9,207 nt of DNA from an uncultured Oscillospiraceae bacterium. Lineage in GTDB: Bacteria; Bacillota; Clostridia; Oscillospirales; Oscillospiraceae. A program made the translations under genes and the position numbers. The notes beneath the pieces are model-generated. The model made no database searches and was not told where the DNA came from. It saw only the letters and a list, made by a program, of their open reading frames with translations. The first letter of the stretch is position 1; each line of letters begins with the position of its first letter. Below are positions 1-5,065 of this stretch, in pieces. The stretch spans positions 1 through 9,207 of the forward strand of contig CAKUJN010000080.1 of the NCBI GenBank assembly GCA_934661735.1, written 5' to 3'.

Positions 1-96
1 TGCCGTACCTCTCTGCGAATATGGGAGAAAATTATGCAAATTTTACTTACTTTCATGACTCGCATCTACATCGGCGACGCGATGTTCCTGTACTGA
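1..96 (+). CDS. Partial 3' end of an upstream gene, possibly queA
   Basis: Frame 1 is open from the window edge to a TGA at 94-96, 11 bases before the tgt start. The encoded tail ends in RIYIGDAMFLY. The last residues resemble the C-terminus of QueA (S-adenosylmethionine:tRNA ribosyltransferase-isomerase), which typically ends in YRFFSFGDAMF plus a few residues; queA is commonly the gene directly upstream of tgt. The residues before GDAMF do not match QueA well and the codons at 20-60 are AT-rich compared with the neighbours. An alternative is a spurious 20-codon ORF starting at ATG 34 after GGGAG, or a tail of another gene. The QueA label is inference from about seven residues plus gene order. 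Confidence 0.35.
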   Translation, partial: CRTSLRIWEKIMQILLTFMTRIYIGDAMFLY

Positions 97-107
97 AAGG
101 AGGCCAC

Positions 108-1238
108 ATGTTCAAGGTTATCAAAAAGGAAGGCCGCGCCCGACGCGGCGAGTTTACCTGTGCGCACGGCACGGTCCAGACGCCGGTTTTCATGAACGTC
201 GGCACGCAGGGCGCGATCAAGGGTGCGCTGAGCGCAGAGGATCTGGAGCGCATCGGCACGCAGGTTGAGCTGTCAAATACTTATCATCTGCATCTGCGTC
301 CAGGTGACGAGACGATCAAAAAGCTCGGCGGCCTGCACAAATTCATGACGTGGAACGGCCCGATCCTGACCGATTCCGGCGGCTTTCAGGTTTTTTCTCT
401 TGCACAGCTGCGCAAAATCAAGGAGGAGGGCGTGACGTTTGCCTCCCATCTGGACGGACACCGGATTTTCATGGGTCCGGAGGAGAGCATGCGCATCCAG
501 TCAAACCTCGGCTCAGATATCGCCATGGCGTTTGACGAGTGTGTGGAGAATCCTGCGACATATCCGTATGCAAAGGCCTCGTGTGAGCGCACGGCGCGCT
601 GGCTGGCGCGCTGCAAGGCTGCGCTGGAAAAATACAATGCCGAGCCGGATGCCTTAAATCCTGAACAGCAGCTTTGGGGCATCAATCAGGGCGCGACGTT
701 TGCGGATCTGCGCGTGTGGCACATGGACGAGATTGCGAAGCTTGACCTGCCTGGCTATGCCATTGGCGGCCTTGCGGTAGGGGAGAGCACGGAGACGATG
801 TACCAGATCATCGACGCGGTTGAGCCGCATATGCCCGCGGACAGGCCGCGCTATCTGATGGGCGTCGGCACGCCGTCGAACATCATTGAGGCTGTCGCGC
901 GCGGTGTGGATTTCTTCGACTGCGTCATGCCTGCGCGCAATGCGCGTCACGGACGGCTGTTTACTTGGAGCGGCGCGGTCAACATGAAAAACGCGAAATA
1001 TGAGCTGGATGAGCGTCCGATCGATCCGGAATGCGCCTGTCCGGTCTGCCGCCGCTTTACCCGCGCGTACATCCATCATCTGTTCAAGGCCGAGGAAATG
1101 TTGGCCATGCGGCTGAGCGTGATGCACAATCTGTATTTCTACAACAAGCTGGCCGAGCGTATCCGCGCCGCGCTGGACGAGGGAACGTTCGGTGATTTCC
1201 GCGCGGAATACTCGGAAAAGCTGGCACGGAAGATCTGA
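108..1238 (+). CDS. tgt: Queuine/preQ1 tRNA-guanine transglycosylase (Tgt)
   Basis: Tgt exchanges guanine-34 of tRNAs with GUN anticodons (Asp, Asn, His, Tyr) for preQ1, a step of queuosine synthesis in the cytoplasm. The 376-residue product has the usual bacterial length. Visible hallmarks are TDSGGFQVFSL (D89, base-pocket/general-base aspartate), GGLAVGE at 220-226 (substrate loop; Val224 is typical of the preQ1-using bacterial form rather than the Gly of eukaryotic enzymes), FFDCVMPARNARHG (nucleophile D271), and the zinc site C309, C311, C314 and H340. I chose ATG 108 because AAAGGAGG at 97-104 sits at ideal spacing and the protein then begins MFKVIKKEG, like the family; the ATG at 21 lacks a ribosome binding site and would overlap the preceding frame. 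It is probably cotranscribed with the upstream gene. No terminator is evident before yajC. Confidence 0.97.
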   Translation: MFKVIKKEGRARRGEFTCAHGTVQTPVFMNVGTQGAIKGALSAEDLERIGTQVELSNTYHLHLRPGDETIKKLGGLHKFMTWNGPILTDSGGFQVFSLAQLRKIKEEGVTFASHLDGHRIFMGPEESMRIQSNLGSDIAMAFDECVENPATYPYAKASCERTARWLARCKAALEKYNAEPDALNPEQQLWGINQGATFADLRVWHMDEIAKLDLPGYAIGGLAVGESTETMYQIIDAVEPHMPADRPRYLMGVGTPSNIIEAVARGVDFFDCVMPARNARHGRLFTWSGAVNMKNAKYELDERPIDPECACPVCRRFTRAYIHHLFKAEEMLAMRLSVMHNLYFYNKLAERIRAALDEGTFGDFRAEYSEKLARKI

Positions 1239-1285
1239 CCGGCGGCGCTTTCACAAAATATTCATCAAAAAATTGGCGCACCGTC

Positions 1286-1314
1286 TTGAAAACTCGCGGA
1301 TACGCCGGTATAAT
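1286..1314 (+). promoter_or_regulatory. Sigma-A promoter of yajC
   Basis: The -35 box TTGAAA (1286-1291) and a perfect -10 box TATAAT (1309-1314) are separated by 17 bases. Predicted transcription start is near 1321, leaving a short leader of about 25 nt that carries GGAGGAAAG (1333-1341) before ATG 1345. The promoter lies in the 106-base gap after tgt, so yajC can be expressed independently of the tgt transcript. Confidence 0.85.
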
Positions 1315-1344
1315 AACGAAAGACAAAACTTCGGAGGAAAGAAT

Positions 1345-1719
1345 ATGAATCTGTTTATCACCAGTACGTCTACTGCCGGCGCAGGCGGCTTTTCCACCAT
1401 CATCATGCTGGTCGTCCTGTTTGCTGTATTCTACTTCTTCATGATCCGTCCCGAAAACAAGCGGAAAAAAGAAGCTGAAGCCATGCGCAACGCGCTGAAG
1501 GTCGGCGACAACATCACCACCATCGGCGGCGTCATGGGCGACGTTGTCAGCGTCAAGGACGATTCCTTTGTCATTGAGACCAGCGGCGACCGCGTCCGCG
1601 TGGAGTTTGCCAAGTTCGCGCTGTCTACGAACAACACGGCCGAAAAGGAAGCGGCCAAAAAGAAGGCTGCCGCTCTGGCTGCCAGAAAAGAAGCCAAAGA
1701 GGCAAAGAAAAAGAAATAA
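1345..1719 (+). CDS. yajC: Preprotein translocase subunit YajC
   Basis: YajC is a small membrane partner of SecDF at the Sec translocon. The product is 124 residues, close to the family norm. One transmembrane helix spans about residues 17-34 and is followed directly by the family motif FFMIRPENKRKKE (31-43) and the cytoplasmic domain LKVGDNITTIGGVMG (51-65) with a VVSVKDDSFVIETSGDRVRVEF strand pattern. The C-terminus (about 99-124) is a Lys/Ala/Glu-rich tail, probably a charged helix, ending in KKKK; such tails vary between species. Start ATG 1345 is set by GGAGGAAAG at 1333-1341; the longer upstream reading overlaps the tgt end and lacks family similarity. The gene has its own strong promoter. 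secD/secF, sometimes adjacent, are not in this window. Confidence 0.95.
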   Translation: MNLFITSTSTAGAGGFSTIIMLVVLFAVFYFFMIRPENKRKKEAEAMRNALKVGDNITTIGGVMGDVVSVKDDSFVIETSGDRVRVEFAKFALSTNNTAEKEAAKKKAAALAARKEAKEAKKKK

Positions 1720-1724
1720 TCCGG

Positions 1725-1761
1725 AGGCTTCCGGCTGCAATGCGCGGCCGGAAGCCTTTCG
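1725..1761 (+). terminator. Hairpin after yajC, first of two
   Basis: AGGCTTCCGGC (1725-1735) pairs perfectly with GCCGGAAGCCT (1747-1757), an 11-bp stem with an 11-nt loop, followed by only TTTC. The short T tract makes it a weak terminator alone. Its 3' arm can alternatively pair in AAGCC-TTTC-GGCTT (1752-1765). Confidence 0.55.
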
Positions 1762-1767
1762 GCTTTC

Positions 1768-1799
1768 AAGCCCGCCCGCATTTTCGCGGACGGGCTTTC
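1768..1799 (+). terminator. Intrinsic terminator after yajC, second of two
   Basis: AAGCCCGCCCGC (1768-1779) pairs with GCGGACGGGCTT (1786-1797) with a single C/A mismatch and a 6-nt ATTTTC loop; the stem runs into TTTCATATTT. Together with the hairpin just upstream it probably ends most yajC transcripts. Some read-through into the next membrane-protein gene is possible because that gene has no clear promoter of its own. Confidence 0.6.
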
Positions 1800-1877
1800 A
1801 TATTTCCGGCGCGGCAGCATACGCTTATAGCAGATTCCCGTCAGGCATTGGGAAACATGGTAAAGGAGGGGAGTACA

Positions 1878-2288
1878 ATGTCCAGAAAAATGATGAAAAA
1901 GCCGGAGGCCTCCGCAGTGAAGCGGCTCCTGCGCGGTATCTGTCTGTCTCTGCTGATCAGCGCGGCACTTGCGTCGATTCTGTCTGTGGTGGTGATCGGC
2001 GGTGTAATTGACCCGAAAGGAATTCCCGCGGCGGCGTGTGTTATCTGTGCGGTCTCTGTCTTTTTCGGTGCACAGATGGTGATGGACGGCGTGCCGACCG
2101 GTAAGCTCGGCTGGGCCTGTGGGGCAGCAGGCGGATATGTACTGGTGCTGCTGGTTGTGAATCTGCTGTTTATCGACGGCGCACCGGTCGGTATCGGGCG
2201 GATCGTGATATCGTGTCTGATGGGCGCGCTGGCTGCCGGACTGCTTGCCGGCAGGAGGCCGAAGCCGGCTGCGCGGCGGAGAAAATGA
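1878..2288 (+). CDS. Four-helix membrane protein, TIGR04086 (YrzE-like) type
   Basis: A 136-residue hydrophobic protein with four predicted transmembrane helices at about 20-44, 48-68, 78-98 and 104-126, and basic ends (MSRKMMKKP at the N-terminus; RRPKPAARRRK at the C-terminus), implying that both termini are cytoplasmic. Size, topology and position directly after yajC fit the TIGR04086 family of small Firmicutes membrane proteins of unknown function. I see no catalytic motif and assign no activity. Start ATG 1878 follows a strong AAAGGAGGGG (1862-1871); the frame is open back to 1740, but that part covers the yajC terminators. No convincing promoter is visible, so expression may depend on read-through from yajC or on a weak promoter around 1803-1831. 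The family call rests on architecture and context and is moderately sure. Confidence 0.8.
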   Translation: MSRKMMKKPEASAVKRLLRGICLSLLISAALASILSVVVIGGVIDPKGIPAAACVICAVSVFFGAQMVMDGVPTGKLGWACGAAGGYVLVLLVVNLLFIDGAPVGIGRIVISCLMGALAAGLLAGRRPKPAARRRK

Positions 2289-2521
2289 CTGACGTCCTGC
2301 ATTGCAGGAAATAGTAAATTGCATTTACATTATCGATATTTGTGAATAATATCCTGCAAATTCAACATTTACCGAAGTACAGCACAGCGCTCCACCACAT
2401 CTGGTATATTTTGCGTCCAGTGCACACCTGACGGGCGGTATTCTGTTGCTAAATTTACATAATACTGTTAACATAACTGATTGTCATAATTAACAAATTT
2501 TCTCACGAATTCGATTTTTCC
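2289..2521. other. AT-rich gene-free stretch with CATAA repeats
   Basis: No reading frame with a ribosome binding site is present on either strand. Just after the stop codon lies a small hairpin TCCTGC-ATT-GCAGGA (2295-2309) without a T tract. Between 2452 and 2495 the motif CATAA occurs three times (2458-2462, 2472-2476, 2485-2489), and TGTTAA (2466-2471) is mirrored by TTAACA (2490-2495). Base composition is much more AT-rich than the flanking genes. The stretch ends at the xerD promoter. Confidence 0.6.
2452..2478 (-). repeat. dif-like pair of half-sites (tentative)
   Basis: On the minus strand AGTTATGTTAA (2478-2468) and TTATGTAAATT (2462-2452) flank a 5-bp centre. TTATGTAAA is identical to the XerD-side core of the Bacillus subtilis dif site as I recall it (arm TTATGTAAACT). 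The other arm matches the XerC-side arm only poorly, about 6 of 11, and the spacer is 5 bp rather than the usual 6. The alternative reading is a set of regulator binding repeats or chance in AT-rich DNA. Confidence 0.25.
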
Positions 2522-2550
2522 TTGAAATCATGCGGCTTTTGCGCTATATT
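2522..2550 (+). promoter_or_regulatory. Sigma-A promoter upstream of xerD
   Basis: TTGAAA (2522-2527) and TATATT (2545-2550) are spaced by exactly 17 bases. The expected start is near 2557, giving a leader of about 225 nt before xerD. It is the only near-consensus promoter I see in the 494-base gap. Confidence 0.75.
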
Positions 2551-2556
2551 AACATC

Positions 2557-2760
2557 ACGTCCCAAGGGACGGGCGGTAGAAATAATTCCGGAGGAGAATT
2601 CTGCCGCGGTGCCTGTTCCATGATCCGTGCGACCGGTTTTTCTGCGTTTGCGTCCTGCCGCACCGGATTTCAACACGACATCTTGTGGTTTAATTCCTGC
2701 ATTTTTTCAAATACCCCCATATCCTGCGCCCGTTGTACAGCGGGCTATTTTCTGCGCTGA
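2557..2760 (+). ncRNA. Structured 5' leader of xerD, or possible small RNA
   Basis: Downstream of the promoter several stems can form: CGTCCC/GGGACG (2558-2571); GCGGTAGAA/TTCTGCCGC (2573-2581 with 2599-2607, one G-U), whose loop carries GGAGGAG (2590-2596); and CACGA/TTGTG near 2674-2687. A terminator-like hairpin GCCCGTT-GTAC-AGCGGGC (2728-2745) is followed by TATTTTCT. The 5' segment ACGGGCG (2569-2575) is exactly complementary to CGCCCGT (2727-2733), so a long-range pairing would exclude that last hairpin. If termination occurs there, a transcript of about 195 nt results. I do not recognise a known RNA family (no T-box motif, no SRP core). Confidence 0.3.
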
Positions 2761-2782
2761 AACCATACGGAAGGAATTTCCT

Positions 2783-3664
2783 ATGACGGACATCATTTCG
2801 AGGTATGAGGACTATCTCATCCATGTCAAACACGCGTCGGATAACACCGTGGCATCCTATCTGCGGGACATCCATCAGTACGCGTCATATCTCACCAGCA
2901 TTGGCGTAGAGGTTCTTGATGCGGCGCAGGAGACAGTTTCCGACTATATGCAGTGGCTGCACGCGCACGGAAAATCGCCGGCGACGGTTTCGCGCTCGCT
3001 GGCCTCTCTGAAAAGTCTGTATCTGTTCGCACTGAACGAGGATGAGATCGATCAGACGCCGGTGCGCAACATCAAGCTGGAAAAGGCCGAGAAAAAGCTC
3101 CCGCAGATTCTGACCGGCAAGGAGGTCGAGCTTCTGCTGGAGCAGCCGAAAAGCACCGATATGAAGGGCTGCCGCGACAAGGCGATGCTTGAGGTCCTGT
3201 ACGCGACCGGCATCCGCGTCAGCGAGCTGATCGGGCTGAACGTGGACGATGTGAATCTGGCCGGAAGCTTCATCCGCTGCGAGGGCGGCGGCAAGCTCCG
3301 CATCATCCCGCTGTATCCCGAGGCGCAGCAGACGCTGCGCGACTACATAGAGGATGTGCGGCCGAAGATGATCGCCGTTCCCGCCGAGCAGTCGCTGTTT
3401 GTCAACGTCTCCGGCGAGCGTATGTCCCGTCAGGGCTTCTGGAAGATCATCAAGTACTATCAGGAAAAGGCACAGATCGACAAGGATATCACACCGCACA
3501 CGCTCCGGCACAGCTTTGCGGCACACCTGCTGGAAAATGGCGCGGATCTGCGCTCGATACAGGAGATGCTGGGCCACAGCGATATTTCCTCCACGCAGAT
3601 CTATGCGCAGCTGGTCAAGCAGAATCTCAAGGCAGTCTATAACAAGTACCACCCGAAAGCATAG
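2783..3664 (+). CDS. xerD: Site-specific tyrosine recombinase XerD
   Basis: A complete 293-residue tyrosine recombinase, the standard length for XerC/XerD. The N-terminal SAM-like core-binding domain covers about 1-90 (ISRYEDYLIHVKHASDNTVASY) and the catalytic domain about 108-293. All six active-site residues are visible: R145 (ATGIRVSEL), K171 (GGGKLR), H239 and R242 (PHTLRHSFAAHLL), H265 (LGHSDISSTQIY) and nucleophile Y274. The family resolves chromosome dimers at dif, normally as a XerC-XerD heterotetramer. XerD is preferred over XerC from LGHSDISSTQIY and the N-terminal pattern, but the distinction is not absolute. Start ATG 2783 follows GGAAGGAA (2769-2776); the frame stays open to 2627, but that extension is proline-rich and unlike the family. 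No partner xerC is in the window, and the gene has its own promoter and long leader. Confidence 0.92.
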   Translation: MTDIISRYEDYLIHVKHASDNTVASYLRDIHQYASYLTSIGVEVLDAAQETVSDYMQWLHAHGKSPATVSRSLASLKSLYLFALNEDEIDQTPVRNIKLEKAEKKLPQILTGKEVELLLEQPKSTDMKGCRDKAMLEVLYATGIRVSELIGLNVDDVNLAGSFIRCEGGGKLRIIPLYPEAQQTLRDYIEDVRPKMIAVPAEQSLFVNVSGERMSRQGFWKIIKYYQEKAQIDKDITPHTLRHSFAAHLLENGADLRSIQEMLGHSDISSTQIYAQLVKQNLKAVYNKYHPKA

Positions 3665-3668
3665 CGCA

Positions 3669-3688
3669 CCCGCCGCGGATGCGGCGGG
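3669..3688 (+). other. GC-rich hairpin just after xerD
   Basis: CCCGCCGC-GGAT-GCGGCGGG forms a perfect 8-bp stem with a four-base loop starting 4 bases after the xerD stop. It has no T tract (CTTAGAGAG follows), so it is more likely an RNA 3'-end stabiliser or pause hairpin than a terminator in its own right. Confidence 0.5.
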
Positions 3689-3708
3689 CTTAGAGAGAGG
3701 GAGACCAT

Positions 3709-3822
3709 ATGACCACAAAAATTCCGGCGCAGATGCGCCGGAATTTTTGCATTTGCTGTGTTTCGGGCAAAAAACGCCGCCCGTCCGGTATGGACAGGCG
3801 GCGCAGTTCTGTTCTTTTTTGA
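3709..3822 (+). CDS. Doubtful 37-codon ORF behind a strong ribosome binding site
   Basis: AGGGAG (3698-3703) stands five bases before ATG 3709, a well-formed translation start. The frame encodes 37 residues beginning MTTKIPAQMRRNFCICC, rich in Arg/Lys with four clustered Cys/Ile residues, ending in SSVLF and TGA at 3820-3822. However, the xerD terminator stem begins in codon 3, so most transcripts would end inside the ORF, and its 3' half is the pfkA terminator read in the opposite direction. It may be a remnant of a lost gene's start, a leader peptide, or chance. No homology is recognised. Confidence 0.15.
   Translation: MTTKIPAQMRRNFCICCVSGKKRRPSGMDRRRSSVLF
3717..3748. terminator. Bidirectional intrinsic terminator of xerD
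   Basis: A near-perfect palindrome: AAAAATTCCGGCGC (3717-3730) pairs with GCGCCGGAATTTTT (3735-3748) around an AGAT loop. On the plus strand the stem ends in TTTTT, giving a classic terminator for xerD; the mirrored A tract gives TTTTT on the minus strand, so it can also catch transcripts that read past pfkA. Confidence 0.9.
3769..3803 (-). terminator. Intrinsic terminator of pfkA
   Basis: On the minus strand CGCCGCCTGTCC (3803-3792) pairs with GGACGGGCGGCG (3786-3775) through a 5-nt loop and is followed by TTTTTT (3774-3769). One U-G wobble is tolerated only on the minus strand; on the plus strand it is a C/A mismatch, which supports the minus-strand assignment. It lies about 30 bases after the pfkA stop. 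Confidence 0.9.
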
Positions 3823-3834
3823 TCTTTGTGCGGA

Positions 3835-4821
3835 TTATCCCTCGTTGATACCGGTCATGGCCTCAAGGACCATATATTGCTGCTTGTTCAGGCCCTTCTT
3901 CATGCTCAGTCCCTCGTTGATGTCGATATCGACCATCTTTCCGGCCTGCGAGCAGATAACGCGGTTGGTCTTGCCGTCGGCCAGCGCCTCCACGGCGTGA
4001 TAGCCCATACGCGTTGCCATGACGCGGTCGCGCGCGCTTGGAGTGCCGCCGCGCTGAATGTGGCCCAGAATCGTCACACGCGGGTCAAGACCCAGCGACT
4101 CGTGGATTTCCTTGCCGATTTCCACGGCGCTGCCGACGCCCTCAGCCACGACAATCATGAAATGCGTGTTGCCGTTGAGGCGCGCCTGCTGAATCTTTTC
4201 CATGACGTCTTTCTGGAAGTTATAGCCGCGCTCTGGCATCAGGACCGCCGTTGCGCCAACGGCCAGACCGACATAAAGCGCCAGATGGCCCGCGTTATGG
4301 CCCATGACCTCAACGACCGAGCAGCGCTCATGCGACTGCATCGTGTCTCGCAGGCGGTCAATAGCCTCCACCGCGGTGTTCGCCGCCGTGTCATAGCCGA
4401 TGGTGTATTCGGTGCAGACGATGTCGTTGTCGATTGTCGCAGGAATGCCGACAACGCTGACCCCCTGCTTGGACAGCTCGACAAGGCCGCGGAACGTACC
4501 GTCGCCGCCGATGGCGACAATGCCGTCCAGACCCAGCAGCTTGCAGGTGGCGGCGGCCTTCTGCTGGCCCTCTACGGTACGGAAGTCGTCGCTGCGCGCC
4601 GTATAGAGGATTGTACCGCCGCGGTTGATGATATGGCTGACGCTTTTCGCGTCCAGACGGACGAATTCTCCGTTGATGAGTCCGTTATAGCCGCGGAGAA
4701 TGCCCACGCACTCGATTCCGCGGTAGATTGCGGAGCGTACCACGGAGCGCACCGCCGCGTTCATGCCAGGCGCGTCGCCGCCGGAGGTAAGGACGCCAAT
4801 TCTTTTCACTGCATTTTCCAT
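3835..4821 (-). CDS. pfkA: ATP-dependent 6-phosphofructokinase (PfkA)
   Basis: PfkA phosphorylates fructose-6-phosphate to fructose-1,6-bisphosphate, the committed step of glycolysis, in the cytosol. The product is 328 residues, within the PfkA range. Visible motifs are RIGVLTSGGDAPGMNA (7-22, nucleotide binding), GGDGT (105-109; Gly at the fourth position marks ATP rather than pyrophosphate use), PATIDND (127-133, catalytic D131; small Ala where pyrophosphate enzymes carry Lys), GHIQRGGTPSARDR (253-266), and conserved substrate arginines R76, R166, R257 and R266. The usual MGR motif reads MGH (H175), a departure at the position of E. coli Arg171. Start ATG (4821-4819) follows GAGGTG (4833-4828); upstream in-frame sequence is promoter DNA. 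It is transcribed away from the moxR operon and converges on xerD; no pyk follows. Confidence 0.96.
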   Translation of the reverse strand: MENAVKRIGVLTSGGDAPGMNAAVRSVVRSAIYRGIECVGILRGYNGLINGEFVRLDAKSVSHIINRGGTILYTARSDDFRTVEGQQKAAATCKLLGLDGIVAIGGDGTFRGLVELSKQGVSVVGIPATIDNDIVCTEYTIGYDTAANTAVEAIDRLRDTMQSHERCSVVEVMGHNAGHLALYVGLAVGATAVLMPERGYNFQKDVMEKIQQARLNGNTHFMIVVAEGVGSAVEIGKEIHESLGLDPRVTILGHIQRGGTPSARDRVMATRMGYHAVEALADGKTNRVICSQAGKMVDIDINEGLSMKKGLNKQQYMVLEAMTGINEG

Positions 4822-4852
4822 GAAACGCACCTCGTTTCTTAAAGCTGGTGCC

Positions 4853-4881
4853 ATTTTAACGCAAATCGCTGCTGCTGTAAA
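4853..4881 (-). promoter_or_regulatory. Sigma-A promoter of pfkA
   Basis: Read on the minus strand, TTTACA (4881-4876) and TAAAAT (4858-4853) are 17 bases apart. Transcription would begin near 4846, about 25 nt before the pfkA start codon. GGGAA-T-TTCCC (4884-4894) abuts the -35 box on its upstream side and may be an operator. Confidence 0.7.
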
Positions 4882-4883
4882 CA

Positions 4884-4894
4884 GGGAATTTCCC
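4884..4894. promoter_or_regulatory. Small palindrome beside the pfkA -35 box
   Basis: GGGAA and TTCCC are perfect 5-bp inverted arms around one T, beginning three bases from the pfkA -35 box. The location suits an operator or activator site, but no regulator is recognised. Confidence 0.3.
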
Positions 4895-4901
4895 GCTTTT
4901 C

Positions 4902-4931
4902 TCAGAATTTGCAATTCCTTCACAATTCTGA
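4902..4931. promoter_or_regulatory. 8-bp inverted repeat between the divergent promoters
   Basis: TCAGAATT (4902-4909) and AATTCTGA (4924-4931) are perfect inverted arms with a 14-base spacer, so arm centres are 22 bases apart, about two helical turns. It lies about 20 bases upstream of the pfkA -35 box and 35 bases upstream of the moxR -35 box. It is a candidate binding site for a dimeric regulator acting on either gene; the flanking DNA is AT-rich, which raises the chance of coincidence. Confidence 0.35.
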
Positions 4932-4966
4932 AATTCTTAAGATTGCCGTCATATTTGCATTTTTTA

Positions 4967-4995
4967 TTGGAAATACTTGCAGGAGATGGTATACT
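4967..4995 (+). promoter_or_regulatory. Promoter of the moxR operon (extended -10)
   Basis: TTGGAA (4967-4972), a 17-base spacer, and TATACT (4990-4995) preceded by TG at 4987-4988, the extended -10 signature. Predicted start is near 5002. The roughly 64-nt leader contains a compact hairpin CCGGC-CCC-GCCGG (5019-5031) before the TTG start of moxR. Confidence 0.75.
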
Positions 4996-5065
4996 GTAGC
5001 AAACACAGCAGGGAAGCTCCGGCCCCGCCGGCCGTTTGAAGGCTTTCCAGATTGGGGGCATTTGT

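Noticed and set aside
21..107. Upstream ATG extension of tgt
   Set aside because: No ribosome binding site, not family-like, and ATG 108 has an ideal AAAGGAGG.
1431..2324. 297-codon minus-strand frame opposite yajC and the membrane-protein gene
   Set aside because: Runs through two plus-strand genes and their terminators, has biased low-complexity composition and no translation signal.
2557..2780. T-box, SRP RNA or tRNA-like element in the xerD leader
   Set aside because: The CCGCGGTGCC segment does not match the T-box antiterminator core, no SRP tetraloop/core motif is present, and no cloverleaf can be drawn.
2627..2782. N-terminal extension of XerD from GTG 2627
   Set aside because: Proline-rich and unlike XerD, crosses the leader hairpins, and ATG 2783 has its own ribosome binding site and gives the standard length.
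2783..3664. Phage or integrative-element integrase rather than housekeeping Xer
   Set aside because: Standard Xer length and motifs, no adjacent excisionase, attachment repeats, tRNA or mobile genes, and housekeeping genes on both sides.
3835..4821. Pyrophosphate-dependent phosphofructokinase
   Set aside because: GGDGT and PATIDND carry the small residues of ATP enzymes instead of the Asp and Lys typical of pyrophosphate enzymes.
3826..4842. Open frame of 338 codons on the plus strand opposite pfkA
   Set aside because: Exactly antisense to pfkA, which shows every family motif. Such long shadow frames arise from GC-biased codons, and it has no ribosome binding site or recognisable domain.
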